The position numbers and the translations under genes are program-made. From positions 1-34,972 of the forward strand of contig CAJGCA010000011.1 in NCBI GenBank assembly GCA_904501705.1: DNA of 34,972 nt. Direction: 5' to 3'. The stretch is from Clostridiaceae bacterium (GTDB taxonomy: Bacteria > Bacillota > Clostridia > Oscillospirales > Acutalibacteraceae). The notes under the pieces were generated by a model that saw only the letters and a list, made by a program, of their open reading frames with translations, did not search any database and was not told the origin of the DNA. Position 1 is the first letter of the stretch; every line of letters begins with the position of its first letter. Shown here piece by piece: positions 14,838 to 22,474 of this stretch.

Positions 14838-15708
14838 TGTTTCGTGGAGCGTCCATCGCGGTAAAGCCGCTGCCGAGCACCTCGTCGGCGGTGAGCAGCA
14901 GGATAAAGGCGTCGGGATCGGTGGCGGAAATGATCTGTTTGAGTGTGTAGAGCTCGGTGCGGCGCACGGCACAGAGAAGGACCTGCTGCGGCGTGCCCGT
15001 AAACCCGCCGTTCGCGGTGAGCAGGGTGACGCCGCGCGACAGCTCGTCGAGGATGCGGCGGGTGATCGTGGCGTGGTGACGGCTGATGATGAGCACGGTT
15101 TTTCCCCGCCGCCCGCCGTAGACGAGGCGGTCGGTAAGCAGGCTTGCAACGTAGACGAGGATAATGGCGTAGAGCGGGCTTTCCATTTGGCGGTAGACGA
15201 GCGCCGACAGAGCGATCACCCCGCCGTCGAGCAGCAGGATGAGCTTGCCGATCGGGATGTGCGGCCAGCGCCGCTCGAGCAGCCGCGCGACCACCTCGGC
15301 GCCGCCCGTTGTCGCGCCGCGCGAGAGGATGAGCCCAAGCCCCAACCCCGTCAGCACACCGCCGAACACCGCCGCGAGCAGGCGGTCCCCCGAAAAGGGC
15401 GGCGCGTACCGTGCAATGGTGTCCATCACGAGCGAGGAGAGCGCTAGCCCGAGTAGAGTGCGGGCGGCGAACCCTCGCCCGAGCCGCCACCACGCGATGA
15501 GGATGAGAGGGATATTCACCGCGACGGTGAGCGCACCGATCGGCACATCCCACAGGTAATTGGCGAGGGTAGCGAGTCCTGTCACGCCGCCGGGGGCGAT
15601 GTCGTTCGGCGCGGAGAACAGCGACACCGATAGACCAAAGCATCCACTGCCCGCTGCAATAATTACCACGTCCGCCGCCGCGCGGCGCAAAAGCTTTGTC
15701 GGTTTCAT
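14812..15708 (-). CDS. YitT-family membrane protein with C-terminal DUF2179 domain
   Basis: A 298-residue protein. The first ~200 residues hold five or six membrane spans with the YitT signature LFSAPNDIAPGGVTGLATLANYL and LILSRGATTGGAEVVARLL. The last ~90 residues (GKTVLIISRHHATITRRILDELSRGVTLLTANGGFTG ... DPDAFILLLTADEVLGSGF) are the cytosolic DUF2179 domain, related to nucleotide-binding regulatory folds. Function unknown; some homologues are linked to stress and spore phenotypes. I chose ATG 15708 because AAGGAG then lies 7 nt upstream. A GTG two codons earlier would be only one base from it. No promoter is evident in the short gap after the DHHW terminator. Confidence 0.88.
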   Translation of the reverse strand: MKPTKLLRRAAADVVIIAAGSGCFGLSVSLFSAPNDIAPGGVTGLATLANYLWDVPIGALTVAVNIPLILIAWWRLGRGFAARTLLGLALSSLVMDTIARYAPPFSGDRLLAAVFGGVLTGLGLGLILSRGATTGGAEVVARLLERRWPHIPIGKLILLLDGGVIALSALVYRQMESPLYAIILVYVASLLTDRLVYGGRRGKTVLIISRHHATITRRILDELSRGVTLLTANGGFTGTPQQVLLCAVRRTELYTLKQIISATDPDAFILLLTADEVLGSGFTAMDAPRNIDKSTKKE

Positions 15709-15757
15709 GGACACACTCCTTTTTTACAGTGTGCCCGAACGCGGTGAAAAAATCCGC

Positions 15758-15793
15758 AAAAAACGCGCCCTCTCAGCGAGAGGGCGCGTTTGC
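15758..15793 (-). terminator. Terminator after the DHHW gene
   Basis: A perfect 12-bp stem AACGCGCCCTCT/AGAGGGCGCGTT (15762-15773 with 15779-15790). On the minus strand it leads into TTTTTT. Confidence 0.85.
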
Positions 15794-15802
15794 GTAAAAG
15801 CG

Positions 15803-17200
15803 TTATTTTCCGATAAAGCCGTCGAGCTTGTTGACGAGGGTGGCGTTGCGGGTGGCGGAGATGTTGTTGAGCACCAGTACGTCCTGCACGCCGTTGTTCT
15901 TCACAAAGGCGGTGAAATCCTCGGAGAAATAGCGGAAATCGAGCACGTACACCTTGTGATAGATGGTGGAGAGGTAGGGGGCGAGGGCGTTTCCGTAGGA
16001 TTCCTTGATCAGCACGACCGACGAGCCGTCGGTGATATCCTCGTTGGTGATGCAGGAGTAGGCATTATCGCCGCCGATGAAGGTGCTGTATTTGTAGCGG
16101 GGGTTCCAGCCCGTGACGTCGGTGATGACGGGATACGCGGCGGCCGAGGCAACGGTCTTGCCGCGCACCATCGAGATGTTCCCCTGCGGCTTGTAGGCGT
16201 AGACGGTGTCGCCGCCCAGCTTTAGTCCCGCGTTTTGCGTCTGTGAGTAGAACGAGCCGAGGAAGCCGCCGAACGCCAGCTCCTCAAAGTCGGCGAGCGG
16301 GGGCGGGGTCTTACCCGTGAGCCGCGCGAATTCCGCAAAGGCGTAGTACGCGCCGCGCGCCGTCCAGTGGTGGTCGGTGTGGAAATAGAGGTATTCGTTT
16401 CGGTGGGCAAGCAGAGCGTCGCGCACCTCGACGGGGGTTACCTTGTCCGACAGCGAGCCGACCATATACGCGATCGCCTTGCTCTGATCGGAGGAGTTGG
16501 TGGGACGGGCATCGGGTTCGAGCATCACGTCGATGGAGGTCGGCACGATCATTGAGTAGACGTTCGCGCCCTCGAGCTTGGCGCCCGCGCGGTTGAGGAT
16601 GCCGATATACTGATCGGCGGTCGAGCGCACGAAGTTATAGTACTCATACGCGGTATCGCCCTTGACGATGATCGCGCCGAGGCTCTGGTTCTGTTGCAGC
16701 ACGGCGGGGTCGACGGTGGTGGTCGTGGTCTCGCCGCTTGCCGTCCCGCTTGTGGTGGTCGTGACGGTGGTCGTGGTCGTGGTGGTGACGGTCGTGGTGG
16801 TGACGGTCGTGGTGGTGGTCGAGGTCGGGCGGGTCGGTGCGTCGGGGATCTCGTCACCCTCCTGCACCGTGCCGTGGATGGTTTCGCCCTGCAGTCCGAA
16901 GCAGCCGCGAATACCGCTGCTCATCTGCACGAAGGTCTCGCGGGCGGGAAAGGTGTCGGAAAACCACAGTGAGATATCGTCAAAATAGCTGCCGCTTGCG
17001 AGTGCCTCCCACGAGAAAGCGGGGAACTTCGCAAGATCTCGCTGCTCGAAGGCTGATTCGGTCGGACGCAGCGGGATGATCCATACGATCACCGCCGCGA
17101 TGGCAACCAGCGCCACCGACACGAGCACCCGCGCCGGGTGCAGCCACGCGGTGCGGGGGCGTTTTTTGGTCTCTGCGAGCAGAGTGGAAGAGATTTTCAT
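15803..17200 (-). CDS. DHHW-family (AlgX/AlgJ-like) extracellular protein, probable polymer O-acetylation partner
   Basis: A 465-residue protein. A single N-terminal membrane helix (VLVSVALVAIAAVIVWIIPL, about residues 26-45) anchors an extracellular domain of the DHHW/SGNH-like type. FEQRDLAKFPAFSWEALASGSYFDDISLWFSDTFPARE is the family's conserved start. YLYFHTDHHWTARGAYYAF holds the DHHW motif and LIKESYGNALAP the putative catalytic serine. A Thr/Val-rich linker (about residues 124-162) splits the domain. Relatives such as AlgJ/AlgX and PatB pass acetyl groups to extracellular glycans with an MBOAT partner, and the gene directly upstream is an MBOAT. AAAGGGG precedes ATG 17200. The glycan acceptor cannot be told. 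Confidence 0.88.
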   Translation of the reverse strand: MKISSTLLAETKKRPRTAWLHPARVLVSVALVAIAAVIVWIIPLRPTESAFEQRDLAKFPAFSWEALASGSYFDDISLWFSDTFPARETFVQMSSGIRGCFGLQGETIHGTVQEGDEIPDAPTRPTSTTTTTVTTTTVTTTTTTTVTTTTSGTASGETTTTTVDPAVLQQNQSLGAIIVKGDTAYEYYNFVRSTADQYIGILNRAGAKLEGANVYSMIVPTSIDVMLEPDARPTNSSDQSKAIAYMVGSLSDKVTPVEVRDALLAHRNEYLYFHTDHHWTARGAYYAFAEFARLTGKTPPPLADFEELAFGGFLGSFYSQTQNAGLKLGGDTVYAYKPQGNISMVRGKTVASAAAYPVITDVTGWNPRYKYSTFIGGDNAYSCITNEDITDGSSVVLIKESYGNALAPYLSTIYHKVYVLDFRYFSEDFTAFVKNNGVQDVLVLNNISATRNATLVNKLDGFIGK

Positions 17201-17218
17201 CGTGTTGCACCCCTTTCA

Positions 17219-18652
17219 TCAGAATTGGAAATACAAGAACGGGTTGTAGCTGTTGCCGACGAGCATCACGGTGGACACAAACAGCAGCACAAGCGGCCAT
17301 ACGAGTTGCGCGACCGAATAGGACACCGCCGCGACGCGATTACGCTTGCCGAGCTGTGCCCAGCCGCGGCTGAGTATGGCGAATAGCGGGGTAGTGCACA
17401 CCATTGCCACGGGTAGGAAGAAGGCGTGGTTTTTGATGAGGGTGGCCGCTTCAAAGCTCGACCAACCGCCGTTGCCTGCGCCGAACATCCCGCGCAAAAC
17501 GGCGCCGATAACCTCCATATCCTGGAAGCGGAACAGCACCCAGCCGAAATACACCACAATGAGCGCGTACAGCATGCCGACGGCGGGCACTTTTTTCAGC
17601 GCCTTGCCGAGGACGAGGGTTTCCGCCGCGAGGAACACGAAGAACCACAGCCCCCACAGCACGAAATTCCAGCTCGCGCCGTGCCAGAGACCCGTCAGCG
17701 CCCACACGACCAGCATGTTGAGCAGCGTGCGCCCCGTCGAGCAGCGGCTGCCGCCGAGCGGTATGTACACGTAGTCGCGGAAGAAGGTGGACAGCGACAT
17801 GTGCCACCGCCGCCAGAATTCTTTGATCGAGCGGGCAATGTAGGGGTAGTTAAAGTTCTCGAGATAATGGAAGCCGACCATCCGTCCCATACCGATGGCC
17901 ATATCGGAATAGGCGGAGAAGTCGAAATAGATCTGCAGCATATACGCAAGCATACTCACCCACAGCGCGGCCGCGGGTGCCGCCTCGACCGAGGCGAGGG
18001 TGATGCTGCCGTCACCGCCCGCGATGAGGGTGTCGGCGAGGTTGCCGCAGGTGTTGGCGATGATGACCTTCTTACCGAGGCCGACGCAGAAGCGGCGCAC
18101 GCCCTCGCTGACATCCGCCCAGTCAACGCGGCGTGCGGTCAGCTCATTCTCCACATCGGCGTAGCGCACGATGGGTCCCGCGATGCACTGGTGGAACAGC
18201 GACGCGTACAGCAGTATCGTGGTAAACTTCCGCTGGGCGAGCACCTCGCCGCGGTAGACATCGATGACATAGGTGAGCAGCTGGAAGGTGTAGAAGGAGA
18301 TGCCGATGGGCAGCGCGATCGCGGTGATGGGGGAATCCGCGCCGAAGATGGCGGCGATGTTGTCCGCCGCGAAGTTCAAGTATTTGAATACCCCGAGGAT
18401 GCCGAGGTTGACCACGCAGGCGAGGACGAGCCACAGCTTGCGGTGTCCTTTGGGCATCTGCAGGGCGAACAGCCAGTCAAAGAACGCCATTCCGATGAGC
18501 AGCAGCATATAGACGGGCTCGCCCCACGCATAGAAGATGAGCGAGAAGATCAGCAGGATGATATTGCGCGCGGAGATCGTCCGCGCCAGCGCATACAGCA
18601 CCATACACAGCGGGAAGAACGCATACAGGAAAAACAAACTGGAAAATACCAT
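17219..18652 (-). CDS. MBOAT-family membrane O-acyltransferase (AlgI/DltB/PatA-like)
   Basis: A 477-residue polytopic membrane enzyme. Typical segments: LIFYAWGEPVYMLLLIGMAFFDWLFAL, GILGVFKYLNF, LPIGISFYTFQLLTYVIDVYRGE, FHQCIAGPIVRYADV, IYFDFSAYSDMAIGMGRM, FWRRWHMSLSTFFRDYVYIPLGG and VWALTGLWHGASWNFVLWGL, with the catalytic histidine in GLWHGA. It moves acetyl groups from the cytosol across the membrane to an extracytoplasmic acceptor. The DHHW gene begins 18 bp downstream, forming a two-gene operon. RBS GAAAGAGG precedes ATG 18652. Confidence 0.93.
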   Translation of the reverse strand: MVFSSLFFLYAFFPLCMVLYALARTISARNIILLIFSLIFYAWGEPVYMLLLIGMAFFDWLFALQMPKGHRKLWLVLACVVNLGILGVFKYLNFAADNIAAIFGADSPITAIALPIGISFYTFQLLTYVIDVYRGEVLAQRKFTTILLYASLFHQCIAGPIVRYADVENELTARRVDWADVSEGVRRFCVGLGKKVIIANTCGNLADTLIAGGDGSITLASVEAAPAAALWVSMLAYMLQIYFDFSAYSDMAIGMGRMVGFHYLENFNYPYIARSIKEFWRRWHMSLSTFFRDYVYIPLGGSRCSTGRTLLNMLVVWALTGLWHGASWNFVLWGLWFFVFLAAETLVLGKALKKVPAVGMLYALIVVYFGWVLFRFQDMEVIGAVLRGMFGAGNGGWSSFEAATLIKNHAFFLPVAMVCTTPLFAILSRGWAQLGKRNRVAAVSYSVAQLVWPLVLLFVSTVMLVGNSYNPFLYFQF

Positions 18653-18748
18653 TCCTCTTTCACCTCATAACAAACGATACAAGACCATTGTACACCTTGT
18701 CGAAAAAGAGCGCAAGGGGAGAAGTGTATCTTTTTGTATAATTCGTGC

Positions 18749-18781
18749 AAAAAACCCCGACCGTGAACGATCGGGGTTTTC
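18749..18781 (-). terminator. Terminator after mrnC
   Basis: AAAACCCCGA/TCGGGGTTTT plus two inner pairs around loop TGAA (18751-18780). On the minus strand it leads into a T run, ending the rplU-mrnC cluster before the MBOAT operon. Confidence 0.85.
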
Positions 18782-18791
18782 AACGGGTGTT

Positions 18792-19169
18792 TTATTCTTC
18801 CACGCACAGCGCAAACAGCTCGCGCACGCGGTCGATTTGGTCGGAGAGATACAGGTAGCCGAACAAGGCTTCCAGCCCCGTGGCGTTGTGGTAGTCCGCG
18901 CCCGAGCGGGCGGTGTGGGCGTTACGCCCGCGCTTGAATACCGCCTGCTCCTGTTCGGTAAGAACGGGAAGGATACGCTTAATGGCGGCGGCTTGCGCTT
19001 CGGCGCGCACCTCGCGCACCGCTAAGCGGTGCAGGTCATTTACGGGACGATTCGCCTGCGACAGCAGTCGCTCGCGCACCATCAGACTGTATATGCCGTC
19101 GCCGACAAACGCCAGCGCGAGCGGGCTTAAGGTGTGGACGTCCACGTCCATTGGATATAAACGGTCCAT
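18792..19169 (-). CDS. mrnC: Mini-ribonuclease III (MrnC)
   Basis: A 125-residue protein: an RNase III catalytic domain without a dsRNA-binding domain, as in Bacillota MrnC, which matures 23S rRNA. LSPLALAFVGDGIYSLMVRERL carries the catalytic aspartate (D24) and NATGLEALFGYLYL the catalytic glutamate. The HTARSGADYHNATGLEALFG segment is highly conserved. In many Bacillota the gene follows cysS; here it lies 11 bp after obgE. Confidence 0.92.
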   Translation of the reverse strand: MDRLYPMDVDVHTLSPLALAFVGDGIYSLMVRERLLSQANRPVNDLHRLAVREVRAEAQAAAIKRILPVLTEQEQAVFKRGRNAHTARSGADYHNATGLEALFGYLYLSDQIDRVRELFALCVEE

Positions 19170-19180
19170 AAGGTCACCCC

Positions 19181-20452
19181 TTAATTCACGAACTCAAACT
19201 CAAGATCGTAGATGCTGACGGTGTCGCCCTCCTGCACGCCAGCCTCACGCAGGGCGTCGATGACGCCCGTGCCCTGTAGCAGACGCTCGAAGTATTGCAG
19301 CCCCTCGTCGTCGGCGAAGTTGATGCCGCGCAGGATGTTCAGCAGCCACTGGGCCTCGACGAAGAACACGCCGTCGCGGTTCTGGATGTTGACACCGCGG
19401 TTTTCGATCGTGTCGACGTCGGGGAGCACCTCCGCCTCCGCCTCAAAGCGGCGGATGGGGGGCAGCTTTCCGAGCTCGATGCCGAGATGGCGAATAAGCT
19501 CGTCGGTGCCGTGGGCGATGGGCGCCATCAGCGGGAAATAGGCGTAGCCGCGCTCCTTCATCGCCGCCTCGAACGCGGCCAACTGCTCGTCGGATGCGAG
19601 GTCGCACTTGTTACCTGCGACGATCATCGGTCGGCCGGCAAGCTCTGGGTTAAACTTCTCCAGTTCCTCGTTGATGGTGTCGAAGTCGGCGAGTGGGTCG
19701 CGCCCCTCGCTGCCCGCCACGTCCACGATGTGCACCAGCATCCGGCAGCGCTCAACGTGACGCAAGAATTCGTGTCCGAGTCCGACACCCTCGCTCGCGC
19801 CCTCAATGACGCCGGGGATGTCTGCCATCACAAACGCCGCGCCGATCGGCGGGCGCACCACGCCGAGCACGGGGGTGATGGTGGTAAAGTGGTAGTTGGC
19901 GATCTCGGGCTTTGCCTCGCTGACGACCGAGATGAGGGTGGACTTGCCCACGTTCGGGAAGCCGACCAATCCCACGTCCGCGAGGAGCTTGAGCTCCAGA
20001 CGGATCTCTTTCTGCTCACCGGGGATGCCGGGCTTGGAAAAGCGGGGCACCTGACGGGTGGCGGTGGCGAAATGGCGGTTACCCCAGCCGCCGCGACCGC
20101 CGCGCGCCGCGACGAAGGGCTCGTCTGACGAGATGTCCGCCATCAGGCGGCCCGTTTCGTTATCGTACACCAGCGTGCCGCGCGGCACCTTGATGACACA
20201 GTCCTCGCCGTTGCGACCGGAACAGCGGTTGGTGCCGCCGTTCTCGCCGTGGGTGGCGGCGTATTTACGCATATAGCGGAAGTCGGACAGGGTGTTTATC
20301 CCGTCGTCCGCGACGAACAGGACACTGCCGCCCTTACCGCCGTCGCCGCCGTCGGGACCGCCCGCCGCGACGAATTTCTCGCGATGGAACGCGACCGCGC
20401 CATCGCCGCCGTTGCCGGCCTTGATTTTAATAATAGCTTTATCGACAAACAT
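19181..20452 (-). CDS. obgE: GTPase Obg (ObgE/CgtA)
   Basis: A 423-residue ribosome-associated GTPase with three domains. The glycine-rich Obg domain is MFVDKAIIKIKAGNGGDGAVAFHREKF and onward. The GTPase domain has G1 GFPNVGKST, switch DIPGVIEGASEGVGLGHEFLRHVERCR and NKCD. The OCT domain occupies the last ~75 residues (VDTIENRGVNIQNRDGVFFVEAQWLLNILRGINF ...). It acts in large-subunit assembly and stress response. ATG 20452 is chosen because it begins the conserved domain and has AAAGGGGG upstream. An attenuator-like hairpin separates it from rpmA. Confidence 0.96.
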   Translation of the reverse strand: MFVDKAIIKIKAGNGGDGAVAFHREKFVAAGGPDGGDGGKGGSVLFVADDGINTLSDFRYMRKYAATHGENGGTNRCSGRNGEDCVIKVPRGTLVYDNETGRLMADISSDEPFVAARGGRGGWGNRHFATATRQVPRFSKPGIPGEQKEIRLELKLLADVGLVGFPNVGKSTLISVVSEAKPEIANYHFTTITPVLGVVRPPIGAAFVMADIPGVIEGASEGVGLGHEFLRHVERCRMLVHIVDVAGSEGRDPLADFDTINEELEKFNPELAGRPMIVAGNKCDLASDEQLAAFEAAMKERGYAYFPLMAPIAHGTDELIRHLGIELGKLPPIRRFEAEAEVLPDVDTIENRGVNIQNRDGVFFVEAQWLLNILRGINFADDEGLQYFERLLQGTGVIDALREAGVQEGDTVSIYDLEFEFVN

Positions 20453-20482
20453 CGAAATTTCCCCCTTTCGAGGATAATGACA

Positions 20483-20518
20483 CGAAAAAATCCCCGCCGT
20501 GGAACACAGCGGGGATCT
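20483..20518 (-). terminator. Terminator or attenuator between rpmA and obgE
   Basis: ATCCCCGC (20490-20497) pairs with GCGGGGAT (20509-20516). On the minus strand it is followed by TTTTTT. It may lower obgE-mrnC expression relative to the ribosomal proteins. Confidence 0.75.
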
Positions 20519-20523
20519 TCGCA

Positions 20524-20808
20524 TTACTGCTTCTCGTAAACGCTGACGCGCTTGCGATCCTTGCCCATGCGCTCGAAGCGCACCACACCGTCCGCCAGAG
20601 CGAACAGGGTGTCATCGGAACCGATGCCCACGTTCGTGCCGGGGTGGATGTGGGTGCCACGCTGACGAACCAGGATGTTGCCGGCCAGAACGAACTGACC
20701 GTCGGCACGCTTCACGCCGAGGCGCTTGGACTCGGAATCACGGCCGTTCTTGGTGGAGCCAACGCCCTTCTTGTGGGCGAACAGCTGGATGTTCAGTTTC
20801 AACATAGG
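20524..20808 (-). CDS. rpmA: 50S ribosomal protein L27 with cleavable N-terminal extension
   Basis: A 94-residue protein. It starts MLKLNIQLFA-HKKGVGSTKNGRDS. The first ~10 residues are the Bacillota-type pre-sequence removed by protease Prp after the LFA segment, exposing the N terminus that reaches the peptidyl-transferase centre. The rest (GVKRADGQFVLAGNILVRQRGTHIHPGTNVGIGSDDTLFAL) is standard L27. The protease gene prp is immediately upstream (2-bp gap), which fits. Confidence 0.96.
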   Translation of the reverse strand, partial: PMLKLNIQLFAHKKGVGSTKNGRDSESKRLGVKRADGQFVLAGNILVRQRGTHIHPGTNVGIGSDDTLFALADGVVRFERMGKDRKRVSVYEKQ

Positions 20809-20810
20809 AA

Positions 20811-21122
20811 TTACACCTCCGTATTCATTAGGTGTACCCGCTTGGGGTACTGTTCTTCGAGTGCCTGCAGATGAAGTCGAAAGCCGCCCAGAATGCTCTG
20901 GCAATCATCGACACGGTCGGTGACGGAGATATCCATCCGTCCGTCGTCCACGGTGATATCCGCGGAGGCACAGAGGATGTCGGTGATGGTGTTGGCGGTC
21001 ATGTAGGCGGCGGAAGAAACCGCGGCGCACACAATGTCCTGCCCCATCTCACCGCCGGCGTGACCGGTGATGCGAAAGCCGCACAGCTTTCCGTGTGCTG
21101 CTTTGAAGCTTACCCGAATCAT
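20811..21122 (-). CDS. prp: Ribosomal-processing cysteine protease Prp (YsxB family)
   Basis: A 103-residue protein. The catalytic pair appears as ITGHAGGEMGQDIVCAAVSS (His in GHAG, Cys in DIVCAAVS). It cleaves the N-terminal extension of L27. I chose ATG 21122, which begins MIRVSFKAAHGKLCGF and lies 2 bp after the rplU stop. The order rplU-prp-rpmA is conserved in Bacillota and Fusobacteria. Confidence 0.92.
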   Translation of the reverse strand: MIRVSFKAAHGKLCGFRITGHAGGEMGQDIVCAAVSSAAYMTANTITDILCASADITVDDGRMDISVTDRVDDCQSILGGFRLHLQALEEQYPKRVHLMNTEV

Positions 21123-21124
21123 AA

Positions 21125-21436
21125 TCAGGCGTTGATGGTGTCGATCTGCACCTTGGTGTAGGGCTGACGGTGGCCGAGCTTGCGGGCGCAACCCTTCTTG
21201 GGCTTGTAGGTAAAGACCGTGATCTTCTTACCCTTGCCGTTTTTCAGCACGTGAGCGGTGACAGAGGCACCCTCAACATAGGGAGCGCCGACCTTCAGCG
21301 CGGCATCATCGTGCAGGGCGATCACCTTGTCGAAGGTGACGGAGGCTTCTTCGGCAGCGTCCAGCTTCTCAATGTACAGAGTGTCACCATTCTGCACCTT
21401 GTACTGCTTGCCGCCGGTTTCGATAATAGCGTACAT
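21125..21436 (-). CDS. rplU: 50S ribosomal protein L21
   Basis: A 103-residue protein beginning MYAIIETGGKQYKVQNGD, the conserved L21 start, and ending with KKGCARKLGHRQPYTKVQI, the RNA-binding C-terminal signature. AAAGAAAAGG lies upstream of ATG 21436. First gene of the rplU-prp-rpmA-obgE-mrnC cluster, with a promoter at 21532-21560 and a leader of about 90 nt. Confidence 0.97.
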   Translation of the reverse strand: MYAIIETGGKQYKVQNGDTLYIEKLDAAEEASVTFDKVIALHDDAALKVGAPYVEGASVTAHVLKNGKGKKITVFTYKPKKGCARKLGHRQPYTKVQIDTINA

Positions 21437-21525
21437 AGGCGTACCAACCTTTTCTTTAGACTCGCTGTTTGCGGGCGGACACAGGGTCACTTGTCGCGGA
21501 AAAACCGCGCCCGAGACATGCGGCA
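21437..21525 (-). ncRNA. 5' leader of rplU, possible L21 leader regulatory RNA
   Basis: The ~90-nt untranslated leader contains a GC hairpin (CGCGGTTTTTCCGCG on the minus strand) and CCGCAAACAGCGAGTCTAAAG close to the start codon. This resembles the L21 leader element of low-GC Gram-positives, through which the protein controls its own operon. Matched by eye only. Confidence 0.45.
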
Positions 21526-21531
21526 TCGGCC

Positions 21532-21560
21532 ATTATAGCACGGATATCATTCCTTGTCAA
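21532..21560 (-). promoter_or_regulatory. Promoter of the rplU operon
   Basis: Both boxes are consensus on the minus strand: TTGACA (21560-21555), 17-bp spacer, TATAAT (21537-21532). Confidence 0.85.
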
Positions 21561-21597
21561 CACTTTTTTGCGATTTTACGCGCATGGAAAAAAATGA

Positions 21598-21626
21598 TTG
21601 ACAAATGCGCGTATTTTGCATAATAT
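21598..21626 (+). promoter_or_regulatory. Promoter of acpP
   Basis: TTGACA (21598-21603), 17-bp spacer, TAATAT (21621-21626). A leader hairpin GCGAAACG/CGTTTCGC (21641-21648 with 21665-21672) follows. It is back-to-back with the rplU promoter. Confidence 0.78.
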
Positions 21627-21706
21627 GGATGCAGAGGGATGCGAAACGCACCCTCGCTAAACTACGTTTCGCCGCTGTCCCGGCGGGCGAAATTGCGGAA
21701 GGATGA

Positions 21707-21946
21707 ATGGGTTCTATGGTATTAGAAAAGATCAAAGAGATTTTGAGTGCGCAGTTTGAGGTTGAGGCCGATACCATCACGGCGGAGACCGACATCGTGG
21801 ACGATCTGGGTGCGGATTCTCTGGACCTGGTGGATATGCTGATGTCCCTCGAGGACGAATTTAACATCGGCGAGGTGCCGGACGAGATGATCGAGAAGAT
21901 CCGCACCGTCGGCCAGCTGGTGACCTACATCGAGGAGAATATGTAA
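21707..21946 (+). CDS. acpP: Acyl carrier protein
   Basis: A 79-residue acidic protein with the phosphopantetheine site LGADSLDLVDMLMSLEDEF (Ser38). It carries growing acyl chains in fatty acid synthesis. The start is uncertain: ATG 21707 has GGAAGGA only 3 nt upstream, and ATG 21716 (three residues later) has it 12 nt upstream. It stands alone between its own promoter and terminator rather than in a fab operon. The acyl-ACP thioesterase at 8922 is a plausible user of the loaded form. Confidence 0.95.
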   Translation: MGSMVLEKIKEILSAQFEVEADTITAETDIVDDLGADSLDLVDMLMSLEDEFNIGEVPDEMIEKIRTVGQLVTYIEENM

Positions 21947-21962
21947 TTTCTCGAACACGCAC

Positions 21963-21992
21963 AAGGGGCAGAGGGGACTCTGCCCCTTTTTG
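21963..21992 (+). terminator. Terminator after acpP
   Basis: A perfect 11-bp stem AAGGGGCAGAG/CTCTGCCCCTT with loop GGGA, followed by TTTTTG. Confidence 0.88.
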
Positions 21993-22016
21993 TTCACATC
22001 GAAAGGCGGTGACGGT

Positions 22017-22457
22017 ATGGCGGTTTCGGTTTTGCCGATGACGGTGGCGCATATTGCGGCGATCGCGGCGCTTGAGGAGCAGTGCTTTTCGACCCCGTGG
22101 TCGGCGGCGGCGCTGACCGAAGAACTGGATAACCCCCACGCGGTGTTTTTGGCTGCCGCGGACGGCGAGCGGGTGCTCGGCTACGCGGGGATGCACCACG
22201 TCGGCGACGAGGGCTATATCGACAACGTCGCGGTTGCGCCCGAGGCGCGCCGACGGGGGGTCGCCCGTCGATTGATGGCGGAGCTGGAAGCCTACGGGCG
22301 GGAACACGCGCTCTATCGCCTGACCTTAGAGGTACGCGCATCCAACGCCGCCGCGATCGCGCTGTATGCGGGCGCGGGGTACGTGTGTGACGGTGTGCGC
22401 CCGAATTTTTACCGCAAGCCGACCGAGGACGCCGCGATTTATTCGCTGTATTTGTGA
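22017..22457 (+). CDS. rimI: Ribosomal-protein alanine N-acetyltransferase RimI-like
   Basis: A 146-residue GNAT enzyme. The acetyl-CoA motif VAVAPEARRRGVARRLMAELEAYG, then LTLEVRASNAAAIALYAGAGY, matches RimI, which acetylates the N terminus of S18. CFSTPWSAAALTEELDNPHAVF is the typical N-terminal stretch. AAAGGCGG upstream supports ATG 22017. rimI next to tsaD is the usual arrangement, but tsaB and tsaE, commonly alongside, are not here. Confidence 0.88.
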   Translation: MAVSVLPMTVAHIAAIAALEEQCFSTPWSAAALTEELDNPHAVFLAAADGERVLGYAGMHHVGDEGYIDNVAVAPEARRRGVARRLMAELEAYGREHALYRLTLEVRASNAAAIALYAGAGYVCDGVRPNFYRKPTEDAAIYSLYL

Positions 22458-22474
22458 TTTGGAAGTGATTTTCT

